64,000 nucleotides of DNA from Phoronis australis (Eukaryota > Phoronida > Phoronidae), in assembly GCA_002633005.1 (NCBI GenBank), contig NMRA01000064.1, forward strand, positions 543,895-607,894, in the 5' to 3' direction. Below are positions 22,335 to 39,117 of this stretch, piece by piece (within the stretch, counting starts at the first letter, position 1; each line of letters opens with the position of its first letter). Both the position numbers and the translations under genes were made by a program. The notes beneath the pieces were generated by a model. That model did no database searches, had not been told where the DNA came from, and saw only the letters and a program-made list of their open reading frames with translations.

Positions 22335-24729
22335 CTGAAAAAGAACATAGCAAAACGTGATGCCTGTTCAATCTGTATGAATACTAGTACCTAAGCAAAA
22401 GAGATTTGGATTTTTGACAAGCTGTAGAGGCCTGCTTTTAGTACGATTCTCGTGAGTTTAATAAACGGGTATGACTTTTTTTACATTTCATTGCAATAAT
22501 ATAGATTAATACAAAAAATCGGTGAGAGGCACCCTGAGTCAAGCAAAGATCAGTGAGATGCACCCTGAGTCAAGTAAAGATCAGTAAGATGCACCCTGAG
22601 TCAAGTGAAGATCAGTAAGATGCACCCTGAGTCAAGTAAAGATCAGCGTGATGCACCCTGAGTCAAGTAAAGATCAGTGAGATGCACCCTGAGTCAAGTG
22701 AAGATCAGTGAGATGCACCCTGAGCCAAGTAAAGATCAGCGTGATGCACCCTGAGTCAAGTAAAGATCAGCGTGATGCACCCTGAGTCAAGTGAAGATCA
22801 GTGAGATGCACCCTGAGTCAAGTAAAGATCAGCGTGATGCACCCTGAGTCAAGTAAAGATCAGTGAGATGCACCCTGAGTAAAGTACGTATTGACATTTC
22901 AATCTGAGAGAAGCTGGGAAAGAGTGGTCAACTACGAGAGTACAAAAGTTGAAGACCCAGACTCCACCTGGGAGTCTACCCAGACTACAGGTGGGTGTCT
23001 GGGGCCAGTTGCCTCTGTATTCGGTTGTTGAGTTGGGTAGAGCGAGCTGGGCAGGATGCGATAAGAAGTAGCGCCCAACTAATGAAACATCCACAATTAA
23101 CCCTGAGATGTAAATATTTAGTGTGAGTGGTGGAAGGAAAGAGTGCCGCACTGGTGACGGTGGATCCAGAGCACAAGCAGAGTGTTGCTGATGGCTAATT
23201 CAAGGATACAGGGTAGTGTTAGGGCAAATTAAAGTATGCTAAGGTGTTGCTGAGATCTCCAGCCAGGAGGCGTGCCTGTTCCATAGAAGGGGTATTAGTG
23301 TTGCAGTAATTGCCCCTTGACTGAAGGCTTCCACACGTGCAACCAGGGTTCAAGTCACAGTGTCAACGAAACTTTCTTTATTAAATACTGTTTCTGTGTA
23401 TATATGAATGCTATATTTGATGCTATTCACTGTATATTGAAATAAGCAACTTATCGGGGGTATGCTATCGTCTGTCGCATCCACCATGACCGCAGGCAAT
23501 GTAACTGACTAAGCTGGCCCACTACTAGATTAGCAAGCACGGCAATTAAGTGACTACTCTCTTGTGACGGCGTTCTCCCATTCAGTGACTTTACCAGACG
23601 TAGAGGGTCGTGAGCGTATGATAACATCTAGCTCTTTTGTTAACTGCCAAGCAGTCTCTTGTCTGGTTTGACAACAGGCAGGCCAATCATCTAGCAGGCT
23701 CATTACACATCAGGTGTGAACACAGTCAAACCCAAAGCGAATTAGTACATTAGGAAAGAATAGATAGTCGTAACTTCGGTTGTAGGTGGGCGATTTTGGC
23801 AATTCAATAATTAAACACGATTAGTATTTGACGAGAAATTCAGAAATGCTCAAATATGTTATAACTTAACTTTTATTTTAACAGCTCAGCCCAGTGAGGC
23901 TAGATATAATCTTATTAGAGATTAGAGCAATTATTGAATGAAAGAGAGCCAGAATGGCATTAATCAGTCCCATAAGATATTGGCTACAGGGGTGCTCTCG
24001 ATGCCAACTTGTTGTTGTTTGTTGGGCTATAGAATCGAACAAGTTGGGATCAACAGGAAAACGCCGTAATGTGGAAGCATGTCAAAATTTGCATTTACAT
24101 AATTTAAAAGTGTCTGTAAATAGTTGTGTCTCGGTGACGAGTTTCTGCAGTGCCATTTGTGGTGATTACACTTCTAGACAACACAGCTCTGTTTCATCGG
24201 TTCATCCTTATTATGTAAAACCTGCCTACCCACCCTCCTGGCAATTACTGAATAACGTAACGGCCGTGAGTGGATGAAACTGGTTCGCTAAATCAGAGTT
24301 CATTATATCCGAATAGCATAGCCTTGGCACAAAGCTGTATAATTTTGACGACAGTCTTCATACAGCTAGCTGGCTGGCTACGACTAGTACTAGTAGTAGT
24401 AGTGGTAGTGCCCTAGCTGACACAGGTCATTTCCCCGTACTATCTCCCAAACATTTCGTCAAACATATCAGAAATACCCGCAGTTCATCTACTAGAAATT
24501 TTTTTACAGAGTATGAAATATCCTCAACAATTGTTAACATCCGAAGACATTTTACGACTCGGTCACGTTCACGAGTATGCTATGGATATGGGCTATCAAC
24601 TATGGCGCTGACGGTGCAGCGATGGAGGTGTCGCAGACTTCGATTTCGCCTGTTTCAAGAGAGCTGCGAACCCGGTAACTGTTACACACTGAACATGTTA
24701 TTTCAACTGTACTTGTATAAGGAACTCAC
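22335..24729. other. ATAD5 intron 1
   Basis: Apart from the minisatellite at 22529-22885 and a short TAG-rich microsatellite near 24383-24412, I see no exon or recognised element. A 107-codon plus-strand open frame at 23954-24277 has no recognisable domain. Confidence 0.4.
22529..22885. repeat. Minisatellite, 31-bp unit, about 11.5 copies
   Basis: Unit GATGCACCCTGAGTCAAGTA plus AAGATCAGTGA. Variants alternate at fixed sites (GTGA or GTAA or CGTG; TAAAG or TGAAG), so the array grew by unequal exchange of a few unit types. Confidence 0.9.
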
Positions 24730-24845
24730 CAGGTCATGCGCCTTAACAGTAAACAGGTAAAACACAAACTAGATCGTAAAATGGATAGTTCTGCTGTTTA
24801 GACCGAGACGTAAAATGAAAAGAGCGCCAAAATAGAGGCCTGACC
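24730..24845 (-). promoter_or_regulatory. ATAD5: Probable ATAD5 5'UTR exon and core promoter region
   Basis: On the minus strand a good donor (CTG|GTGAGT) ends at 24730. The exon carries a tiny upstream ORF: ATGACCTG followed by the A of the next exon gives Met-Thr-stop, so it cannot encode the N terminus. Just upstream is an E2F-type site. The transcription start is not visible, so the right boundary is approximate. A caution: the 13-mer CAGGTCATGCGCC also occurs twice near 62047-62075. Confidence 0.45.
24824..24831 (-). promoter_or_regulatory. E2F-type site upstream of ATAD5
   Basis: The minus strand reads TTTGGCGC, an exact match to the E2F consensus TTTSSCGC. DNA replication genes are classic E2F targets, which fits ATAD5. 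A single 8-bp match is weak alone; its position about 95 bases upstream of the proposed first donor strengthens it. Confidence 0.45.
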
Positions 24846-25107
24846 TTGACATTAATAATAACTGGTTCACAGCCTGTTTGTTCAAAGGACCAGATATGCG
24901 GATAGACGAATTGCGTTATTTCCTATTCCGCGAAAAAAATAACTCGACAAATACCAGTGATTGTTTTCCTTTTTGTGTCTAAGATAGCTAAAGTCTTATA
25001 TTAAGTAATGATTTTATTATTTTAATAGCGCAAAATTTGAAGAAAAAAGCATATTGGTAAAAAGAATTTTGTGAGGTAGAATTTCTGGATTTCTTGGGTT
25101 CGCCCTA

Positions 25108-28669
<3,562 letters not shown>

Positions 28670-28737
28670 GAAGTTGACAGAAGCTGCAATCTTTCTCATT
28701 GTAGAATTGCTTGTGAGCATTTGCTGAACTTCTCGGA

Positions 28738-28743
28738 AATAAA
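28738..28743 (+). terminator. RPS9: RPS9 polyadenylation signal
   Basis: AATAAA lies 69 bases after the stop, as is usual for the short 3'UTRs of ribosomal-protein genes. Confidence 0.75.
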
Positions 28744-30735
28744 CATGCCAACAGCTTAACTATTTTGTTATTTCCCATGTTTCTGAAGCCTAGTGCTCAC
28801 ATGGTAAGGTCTGCTGAGAAAGTTTATATTTACGGGGCCTCAGAAAATCTGTGAGCTAGACGTGTTTTCTGTGAAGAAATGGCGATCTATCAGTTCCCTG
28901 TACTGAAGTCCAGAAATCTTTCCAGGACCTGCTATGTTCTGAATGGGTGAATTTTCAAGACTCCCTAGCGTAACTATTCATTTTAAGTACAAATCAGTCG
29001 CAATTTCAAATAAGTTGATTCATGTTGGTTGTATGCCATTGCCCCAGGTGGCCATGAAGACGGCCAATCACCACGATCTTCATGACTAGAAGAGAATGCC
29101 CTTACCAATCAATTTATTGGTTTAGATGGTTAAAATTTGAAGTTGAACTGCGACAGCTAAACAGCAAAATGCAGCATTGTTGTGCAAAGCTCTTTGTGGT
29201 ACTTGTGTATGGAACGGTTGGAACATGAGGTATTGCACGAGTCGAAACCCAGCGGAATTCTTCAGTTATGGCTGTAATTCGTTAGTGTTCTGCATTCTAC
29301 ATTGAAAAATGACATTTTTTCTATTGAAACCAAAAGATTGATACTGTCTTACATTCCGTACTTCCGAAACAAAAAATGACCGTTTAAATTATCGATCCTG
29401 AGGAAACCATCACAAATTTTCCTCCACAAGTCTCGCACTTATCTGTTTTACCACAAATAAAATGTAATATAGCCTATGCTTAGAGCAAAATGTACACAAG
29501 TCAATCTTTCGAACTTTAATGAACGTTATGAAAGACGTTTGTTGTTAGACGCACAATTTTGTACTAAGTGGTTGAATCCTACGGTCATTGATAAATTTTG
29601 GACCAATCGAACTCGTCAACAGAAGTACGGTTTAAATTCCTGACGCACTTCTGCATGGCAATGTTCACATGCCTATTTGGGTTTCCACATTTTTGACAAA
29701 TGTCTTCCTAAAGTTCGAGCACTGAAGATAGTGCAGTAGACAGTAGAGTCGGAGTTGTTGGGAATTTTTGTTGTAGGTACCTATTCAGACTGGTAAAGGT
29801 ACCTAACCAGATTTGCGGGACTGGCTTCACAAGCCTGCAATGGTCCAAAAGCGTACCCTGTATACCGAATTTTATTTTTATTGATTGTAAACTCAGAATT
29901 GCTCCATCATCATTTAGTAAATCTGTTAGCGTTCTTAAACCTTTCTTAATACCTTTGTATTACACTGTCATCCTGTAGGCCTACAGGTGTAACGTAGGCG
30001 GTAGAGCTAATGTTTTAATTTCTACAATTTTCCCAAGTTGTGTCAAGGCCATACAACTCCAAATTTTTAATTTCTAAAATTTTTGGTTTAAGATTAATTG
30101 ATGAGATATGAAGATCATCATTAAATTGAATTCCTCGAACCTTGAATTCAGTTATTCAGTCTAAATCATTTTACGAAACCGTCTATCAGATTCTCTCATT
30201 GATCCTATACACATAACTTTTGTTTTATAAAAAATAATTTTTAACCGGACTTATATGAAACTTTCAGATACCATGCTTTATGCACTGTTATAAAAAATGG
30301 GCGTGAAAAGTATCATCGTATCGTGGGCCATTCAATCTTACGATCGTTTACATGAGCACAAAATGCGAGCGTAAAATCAAGAGCAAAAAATACCGGTATT
30401 ACCCTAAAATTTCTTCATAGTTCACATGACCTCAAACCAGTTTCTCGTTGTATATTACGATAAGTTGTCGGGAATGATTTTATTTGATTAGCACCTGTCA
30501 GCTGCAGGGTCTACTTGCAAGATGTTGTCAAGAGATGGGATGCTTTTAATTACTTGAGACATAAGGCCTAGCCTAGACATATAATATTAATTTGATATCT
30601 GGGCAATAATGTCATTTTTCGTATTCATCTATAGGCCTACTACCGTGTCTCCAGGACACGCATTTGAGGGTGTGTAATACTGAATAAGCAGCCGGTAAGA
30701 AGGCTGTGTGAGCCGGGTTACGAAATCTAGTTAAG
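28744..30735. other. Intergenic, nothing recognised
   Basis: No open frame, RNA gene or repeat that I can support between the RPS9 3' end and the CpG-richer patch. Confidence 0.4.
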
Positions 30736-31639
30736 TCTGGGAAAAATAATGCCGCGCGCGCGTGTGTGTACCTGCGTGCGTTGTACGTGTACGTGCGTGC
30801 GTGTGTGTTCTTTTTGAAAATGATTTGGAGAGAATTAAGTTACTGCTGAAATCTGCCACCAAAACGGGAATTATATTGTAGCGCATACCCCCACCGAGAT
30901 CGATTTCATATTTTTCAGTATTGTCAACGGATTTGCCAAGCTCCGTTCACACTCGGCCTAACCGAGAACAACTTGCGCAAATTGACTTGCCCCACTTGAA
31001 TAGAGCGGCCCCCCCCGCCACACACGTCTCAAAAACTAATCATCTCGATGTTCAACATCTTGGAATTTACTAAACACTGGAATCATCAAAATATCTACCA
31101 CAACACCTTGAAACGTCATGTCGACGGCCACTCTTTGACGGCAGTCGTGTGTGACTGGAGCGGGCCGGGGAACTCGGGCCCGCCGGTGGGGATTGTGCAA
31201 AAGCACCGGCAGAAAAATGCAACCACGCATTGTGCGTTAAAACACATCGGCGTTAGTGTATCAGTATTTCCGCGTATGTCACAAATCAGAACATTCCGAT
31301 GTTCTGGTGAGATGCCGTACGAAGCTTCAACAAGCGAGACAGTTGACAAACACAGAAGATGGGCCCAACCACAAACATCATTATTAAGATGTCCGTCTGG
31401 GCCTAGCTCATTGCGTTCATGGGTTCTGAAAATATTACTCAAGCTTGTGACAACAGATGTCGCACACTACTTGATTGTTGTTCGCGATAACGAGGCCCAT
31501 ATAGTTTATTGATGTCTGTCTAAGCAACACGCTGTTTTGTTTGGTCTGTGCAAACTGAACACCTATCGACCGTGTTTGTGTTGCTGCATTATCATCATTT
31601 ATGGCATTGAGCTTACAAAATTTATTTAGGTAAATACTG
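30736..31639. other. CpG-richer patch with a 154-codon open frame
   Basis: A GC/GT-alternating microsatellite at 30750-30810 is followed by a locally CpG-rich stretch that holds a plus-strand open frame at 31048-31512. The ATG context is poor (T at -3) and no domain is recognised. A good donor (ACTG|GTAAGT) at 31640 makes a noncoding first exon of the downstream NCX gene possible but unproven. Confidence 0.25.
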
Positions 31640-32502
31640 GTAAGTTTCTTTTATATCCATGAACTACCGTGTCTTATAAACTAGGCTTGAGCGGCTCGTT
31701 CATAATTGACCTCAGACCAGTCCTCACACGAGTGATTGAGTTACATTCACGGTCGACTATCTAAGTATCTTATCCATAGATCATTGCCGTTGGCGTTGGC
31801 AATTGTCTGTCGATGTGACGGAGCTTTCTGTGCGTGATACTGTCTATTCGCCACTGGCTTCGTTTGACGTAACTGGGTAGGCTGAATTATGTGGTGTCAT
31901 GACAAGAGTCACGATCGCTAGCATGCCCATTATCCGCCGTGTAGTGCAACATTGTGGGTATTTGAGCAGACACGGCCAGTCTAAAGACTCAAGTTCTGGA
32001 CAACTTTTGTCTGTAACTGTATAAATCAGTGTCTCAGTGAAGAACAATGCATACTTTTGTCCTCTGCACTTCAAGATTTGTATTGTCATTTAGCATTGCT
32101 AGGCTGTTATAAGGCAAGCGGGTATGAATTGTTACTAACCTATAGTAATCCACTAGTACTGTATATACACTGTTGACGTTAGCTTAAATGCATAAAATTC
32201 TGTAGTTGTCGATTTCATGGATTTGTGCAATAGCTGGTTATATGCTATACTAGACTTAAATGAACTACCAGAATTGTAATTGCTGTTTTTCCTCCCCTTT
32301 TGAACTTCTGTTTACAGTCTGATTTTTGGCAGGATACTCGATATTGTTGGCGATTTTGGATTAGCAGGGCCTTGAAGCAAAAGATAGCTACTCAAAAACA
32401 ATGTTTACCGCCTACATGTGGGGTTGCATACAAGGACCTTTACTTCACAGATTTGTCTCAGATGTGACTTATTCTTGTGAGAATTAAACATTATCTTATA
32501 CT
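31640..32502. other. Intergenic, nothing recognised
   Basis: AT-rich sequence without supported features; if a donor at 31640 is used this would be intron. Confidence 0.3.
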
Positions 32503-32800
32503 GCTGGGATATTCCTAGATTGTGCCTTTGCGCCATTAGCGAATAAATAATAAGGCGCAAACACATTGCAGTAGTGTGCTTTGCAGGTGCATCTTTTAAA
32601 ATGCAACACTCTTCAGCGAATGCAAGATTGAAGTCAACTTGCAGCCAGTCAGATAAAATATGACTCTGTTCTTATTTAGATTGCCTTTGGGGGTTTTTAA
32701 TTTCACTAAGTCTGCCTGTTACAACTTTTTGAAGAAAGGCACACTTTTTATCACCAGGTGCGCCCAAAGTGCACAGGTTCAAACCTGGTCTGGAACTGTA
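32503..32800. mobile_element. MITE/SINE-like element copy 2
   Basis: Diverged, opposite-orientation copy of 13741-14050: CTGGGATATTCCTAG, then TGCGCC, AAAATGCAACA, GATTGCCTTTGGGGG, GAAAGGCACACTTT, GGTTCAAACCTGGTC in the same order. Confidence 0.55.
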
Positions 32801-35800
32801 TAACTGTTTTCAAATAATTACCTTTTTCATTAGAAATTATGCGCATTACTTCCATGAGACAAATTTTCATTGAACTATGTTTTGTCTATGCAATTTTTGA
32901 TATTTGCCTCATTTTTTGCAGTTACATGAATGGAGCCTTGAGGAAATTTTTCAAAATCTGATTGTGCACAAATGTTGCTTTATTACACACCTCAAATTAT
33001 GGAAAATTATGGACTCAGAATTTTGCTAATTTCTTTTGGTTTCATTCAAAGTACAAGGTCCATGTTTCCATTATTGTGTGTGTTGAATAGGTTAAGAATT
33101 ATAATTGATTGCAGTAAATACAGCTCTTCCCAATATTACCCAGTTGAGGGAGTTGAAAGCAACTCTTACCATAGGCGTGCACCCATACAACTGTCTGCTA
33201 AAACTTACCATGCACAAAATACCCTTGCCACAAAACCTGACCTGAGCCACACTTAGGCACACTTACCAAGTGAACACATATAGGGCCCTCGATGCCTTGA
33301 TTTTGATCTGAGTATCTCCCCTATTGGTCCCTATAAAAATATTTAAAAGTCACTCAAAATTACGCTCATCAAACCCAAAAATTTCTTTCCAATTATTAAA
33401 AAGTTCTCTTCAAGGTCTGAATTAATCGCTTAGTTAGTTTTGGCTTCTTGATGCATTGCTGATGAGGGTAGGCATTCGGGCTACTGTGGGTATTTTCTCC
33501 GTAACCAAAATTCCCGGCAGAATGTACAAGGATCTTTTCCCTCAAGTGAGTGAGGGCCCTGACATAGAAACTGGGTTACCCTAAAATGTCTGTGGTAAAG
33601 CTGTCTATGGTAGAGTTCAGGATCCATGGAAAAGTTTGGTTGTGTATGATAAAAGTAACTGTAATGGTTTTTACACCCAGCTATTGGTGATATTTTGTTC
33701 CATGTTCAGCAACAATTCTGTGAATGCATAATGGCTTTTTGTTGAAATCTGATAACAATACAAAACCTGTCAAACAAGTTCTCATGAACTTAACAATGGA
33801 CTGCTACTCCAAATTTGTTTTGGTATACTATGCATATCTTAACTGTTGTACCTCAAGTAATCTATTGTTTGATGTGGCCAGCAAAATATATGCCTGAATT
33901 ATGATACATTAAAATTGAAATGATATTCAACAACTCGGACAAAGGTGGGAAATTGTTGCTCTCTACTTTAAATCTCACAGTGTTTCGAGAAAAGTGTTGG
34001 CTTTTGAAATTATTCAAAAATTAAAACACGCACTTTTAAGACAAATTTTGAGCTGAGCATGAAGTTCAAAATTAACAATTATTTAAAACAGTGTTTATGT
34101 TCCAATTAAATTATGCTTCACACATTTTAAAAATAAATTGGCTGTCAAGGCCAGAAGAAATATTTAGCCTAAACTTTTATGCATGTAGTAATTGGTTATC
34201 TGTTTGTGTGTTTAATACAGTAGTAGTTGGTTGGAGATACCAGGTCAGGTTTTTGGGTGGTGCTACTTTGAGATGAGGTGACTTATGTGGGCTGATGCAG
34301 TTATTTGACTCATTGAATTACCAAGCAACAGTGGTAGCTATCTCAGGAAGCTAGGCATTTTTAACTTGTTACCTACCAACATCTGTTGACAATCACTTGG
34401 ATAATGAGGCAGGTGTGAAATAAGTCTACAGGTGTGACAAATGTCTTAAGACGTAGACAATTGATCTGATTGGCGTCTGTTGATACACCAGCTTAAACAC
34501 TAACAATTGTCCTAAGTGCTGTATGATATGTTGAAGGAAATTTCCTTAGCATTTTCGATCTTATTATTTGGCTGCATGAAATTTCTCTCTATTTATGTTG
34601 TTTTGTCATTTGTTTGACTTATTATTTTGTCTGCTTTGTAAGCATACTACTGGTTGCATTTTTTGTCCAATGAACATGGCATTAATACGTGTATCTCGTT
34701 AAAAACTTGAGGCATATTATTTTTGGGTGAAATCAGACCACAGGTGGTGCTGTAATCGCCATTTTTCAAATTTTTATGTAGCGCTTGTTCTGCAGTCATT
34801 TGAGACACTCCCAAATCCGATATTTAGATCTGATCAACTGTTGTATGCAGTGTGTTATCAATTTTTTGCTACAACTTACTGTTCTTGAGCTTTTCAAGAT
34901 TTTCTGATGATTTCCCATTCATACATAGGATAGATCTCATCAAGTGCTGTTTGCACATTTCTCACTTTGGCTTAACCAATCACAAGTGTAGTTGAGATTT
35001 ACTGACCTGATGACTGTTCTGAAAATCGGTGTATTGACTGATTCTCAGTTGCGCTTTTGTTGGTCTATCGTACACATGCTATTGGTCGCATTTTTCATTT
35101 GATACAAAATATATCTTGTGAAAGGCTTGAGGCTTTTTGTTTTTGGAAAAGATCGGACGCTATCTTCCAGTGAATCACCTGAAATTTAATACATGGATAA
35201 GATAGATCTTGTCAAGGGCTATCTAGATAGTGACATCCGTTTCTCGATATGTCTAACCGTTCTTCATTCTATTGATAGATTTTTTGTGCCGTAACATCCA
35301 AGAAACTACTGTTCTCGTGGTCACTTTTGTACTCCCTGTTTCGCCAAGTGTCTCTCTGCCCCAGCTCTTTCATTGTCTTTTATTGACGAGTTAATTTGCT
35401 GCATCACACTGTGTTAACCAACTGTGTGTTTTTATCTTCTTCATGGGAATAGAACTACCGGTAGTTAAAAGTAAGCCAAACACTAGTTCGCGCCTGGCCT
35501 GGACTTTTATACCAAGGTTTACGTGGGTGTTGAAATGCTCATACATTTTCAGTGATATAAATGCTAGGGTTGTAGCCAAACATAGAGAATCCGTGAAGGG
35601 GTCATTTTTGCCAGCAGACAGTTTTTTACTTCACCACTCGCATGCATCGCTTTAAAAAAGCAATAAGTTGAATTATGCAACACAAATCACTCGGTTGTTA
35701 GATGTCCAACACGCCCTCACCCCGAAGTGCAAGTCACACACATTTACTGAACTAAATGGTCTCCCTTCTGTTCTTCTATTATCATCAGTTTGTTTTAGAA

Positions 35801-37890
35801 GTTCTTCAAGTGGAGTTTGTTGTGATTTCATTTTGTGAGCCGTGTACCACTAGAGTACTGAAAATACATGTAATTAGTTTTGTTTGGTTTGACAAAATTT
35901 GGTGTCGTGTTGAAAGTGCATCCTTAATGAATTTGTTTTAACAGTGATAAAGTATGACTAATTTAGAGTAGAATATGACCTTCAAGTGAAATTTTAGTTT
36001 TTCATTAAACATAAAAAGCATCAAATAAATGGTATAACATTTTTTAATATCATTACCATAAGCTTCGAGCAGACAGTAATTATGAGCAACTGCTCATGTT
36101 TGAAGACCTTGAAAAATAATTAAAAAAAACAATTTTGACAATTATTTTTTGTCCGAAATTGTTGAGATTTTATTGTAAATTGGTTTGTGCTCAAATTTGT
36201 TAAGTGAACTTTTTCTAAAACTGAGTTGATCTTGAATGTTTGCCATACTAAAGGGATTTTCCAGCTTTGGTCTGGTGAACAGTTCAGACCAGTCCAAGTA
36301 TTTGACACTGATGTACTAACACATCTATATATACGTGCTGATAATAAAGATATCAATGCTATGATATCATTCGAGTGACACCCATGTCGGTTATGTGGGT
36401 GGGTATAGTTTAGCCCTCTGATAAGCAATTTATTGATTTTTTATTGGCTGCTAGTCATGTCACATAATTTTTGGGCATTAATGAGATGTTATGGCCATGT
36501 ATTGTTTTAGAACGCATCCTGCAGAGCTTAGCAGTGAAGTGATACATGGAAGTGTCCTCAGTGTTTTGATACATCGTAATTATTATCAATATTCAGCCAA
36601 GGCAGTTCTTGTACTTTGATGGGTAAGTTGAGTGAATACTTAAGATAAAATCTCACCACTTCAAGACACTATTAGTGTTGACAAGTGAAATTCTATCATT
36701 CTTTCCACCCATCATTCACATGGAGCACCAAATTAAATGCTTTTCCATGTTCAGGTTTTGTACAACAGCTACCATCAGACAAAGGTTCGGTCATTCACAG
36801 CAATGTTTGGAGTCTGAGAAAAATAAAAAAGAACAATTTTGGAATTATGTTGATGTTGGTCAGAAATCATATTACATACATAATTTGAAAGTGCTTCTAG
36901 TGATATTCAGACAAATGTCGTTGGTGAGAACAAAATTTACCGTGGTAACGGAATGTTCATTGACAGCCAGACTCATCTACTGTGTATTGATGAGGGTAGG
37001 TGTCAGTTGATACTTGTTTCATTATTCAATAGGCAGTTATTGATAGATGTGTGTTTTTGTTATGCATTGGTGAGCTGTGCTGACTGGTGTGGTCTCTGTG
37101 CTTTCAAGGGTCTCAACAGAAATTTCGAAAAGCTGCTGTGAACAGTTTGGTATGTCTTCATTCTCTTTTGGTCAGAGCTGTTGAAGTTTCCCTGTACATC
37201 ACTGTGGACGTCCATTTCATGTCAACAGCATCTCAGTGAATGTGATGAAAATTAAGGTTTTAAAACTTACTCTTTGGTTGCGTTGAGCTTAACAGTTGGA
37301 AATTCAGTTTAGAAGCAGCTTCTATGAACAGTTTTGTACAAAAAGTAGTTTGCCTGCCTCGATGCATTTGTTTAGGTTTGTTTTTACCTTCTATGTCAGT
37401 TCCAGAATAGTTCACCTGTTTTACACATGAAAAACATTACCAGCTGGTAGTCTTGTACTAGAATGACAGGACCTTGCCTTTCTGAGGGTGCTTGAAAATA
37501 TGCCCAGTATAATCTGTTGGCATTGTTTGCAGAGAGAATTTTGACTTCTGTTTGTGTTAAGCATGACTGCTTTTCAAGGTGTGTTTTGAGCCTGAGGGGT
37601 ACAGAAGATTCCTAACCTTATACAAGTGGCACTAAAATTTACAAGCAGAGAAACTGAGTGTGCACATAGCAGCTAGATACTTGAGGGGTCAGCAAGTGTT
37701 TCTAATGAGAGAGGTAAATATTTAGTGTATGTAGCAAGTGAATGCATAGAGATTACTTATTCGTGGCTAAAAATGGGCATGTTATTACAGTTTCTTCTAT
37801 TTTCTGTCGCTGCTTGTAAACATTTTCTAGAGCTACACACTGTGATATTGTACTGGTAGTTTTAGTGGGGTTTTATACAACTTTCCCATT
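32801..37890. other. Intergenic or upstream NCX intron; only a degenerate duplication
   Basis: Segments around 34635-34740 and 35060-35160 resemble each other (ACATGCTATTGGTCGCATTT against GCATACTACTGGTTGCATTT, then GCTTGAGGC or ACTTGAGGC and TTTTTGG), suggesting an old duplication of roughly 430 bases. No gene seen. Confidence 0.35.
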
Positions 37891-37894
37891 AGGG

Positions 37895-38340
37895 AACTTC
37901 GGTTTACGGAAGCTTGGCCGAAATTTCACTTTCCTTTCCGACTAGACAGTGATATTGAAGTTATCGCTAGATGGCGATTCAGTCATTTGAGTAGACACCA
38001 GACAGCTATTGTTCATTCGTACTCTCAAATGAATATTGAGTAGTGGGTTTGAGGATGAAAAGGGTTCTCTTGTCATTTACAAGTGTTAATGGAAACGATC
38101 TGTCTCATTCTTCATCAGATATTTTTTCTTTTATTTATTTACGTGCGTCTATTGAGAGCACGTCGTCTATGCTATATTAACAATTAAAAAACACATTTTG
38201 CGAGTCTCTCATAAATGTATCTCGTTGCTGCAACCTCTACCTGTAACTTTGACGAAACTTCACTTTGATCGTTCCCATTACACCAAAGTTTTGGTCAGTA
38301 CTGAAGCTCCGCTTTTAAAGCCTAACAACTTAGTGAAGTT
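37895..38340. repeat. Dispersed repeat family C, copy 1
   Basis: Shares blocks in order with 42820-43200: AGACAGTGATAT, GAAGTTAT, TGGCGATTCAGTCAT, ACACCAGA, AAATATTGAG or AATGAATATTGAG, CATCAGAT, TTCTTTTATTTATT, AACACATTTTGC. Non-coding; class unknown. Confidence 0.6.
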
Positions 38341-38929
38341 TCTCTTGCATTTTAATTATGGGAGTTAATCTTTCCACTTGGTAAAAGTGTATATTTTCTG
38401 AAAGAAGAAAGCATGTAGAATTGGGCTTTTGACTTTTTACTGCTTTTCCCATTATTTGGGTCATATGACCATGTCTTTTTAGTTAAATTTACCAAGAAAG
38501 AAAGGTGCATTGATAGCAATGGTATGTATAACATGACAGAATTTTGTGAATTTATGTTCTTGTGAAATCTCAAACACTCTTACATTGTCATTTCGTTTTT
38601 GTTTTATACAGCTTTAATTTGAGTTTTCATGAAAACCATTTAGTTTTGGAGAAGAGTGCATAAAACACAGAATCCGAAAGCTTTGTATGAATCCAATGAA
38701 CCATTTCTGTAATAATGTTTGGAAGTTAGTCAAGTTTCCACATGCTTCCAGGTAACCTACTTAACCTTATGGTGAATGTTGTGGATAGATTGCCTAACAA
38801 CTCCATTGCCTCCAGCTAAATCCAAAGCAGAGAGTAATTAGTAAACCAGATGTGTTCTCATGAGCCAGCCCTGAGGCAAGCCTACGACATATTAGTTATG
38901 TACTGTGTATATACACAATTTTGCTTTAG

Positions 38930-39117
38930 ACTATCCCTTCCTCCCAGGCCGTCCCCTCCTCCCAGGCCGTCCCCTCCTCCCAGGCCGTCCCCTCCTCCCA
39001 GGCCATCCAGTCCTCCCAGACCGTCCCCTCCTCCCAGGCCGTCCNTCCCTCCTCCCAGACCGTCCCATCCTCCCAGGCCGTCCCCTCCTCCCAGGCCGTC
39101 CCCTACCCCTCCCAGAC
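38930..39117. repeat. Minisatellite, 18-bp unit, about ten copies
   Basis: Unit CCCAGGCCGTCCCCTCCT with minor variants, interrupted by an N at 39045. Open frames on both strands (Pro/Arg/Ser and Gly/Asp repeats) follow from the unit length and are not taken as genes. Confidence 0.9.

Noticed and set aside
23275-23365. tRNA-like sequence with GGGTTCAAGTC
   Set aside because: A B-box-like match only; no A box or cloverleaf.
24594-24762. Plus-strand open frame starting ATGGCGCTGACGG with a GTAACT donor after it
   Set aside because: Arg-rich, no family match, and it would lie inside the proposed ATAD5 first intron; no downstream exon fits.
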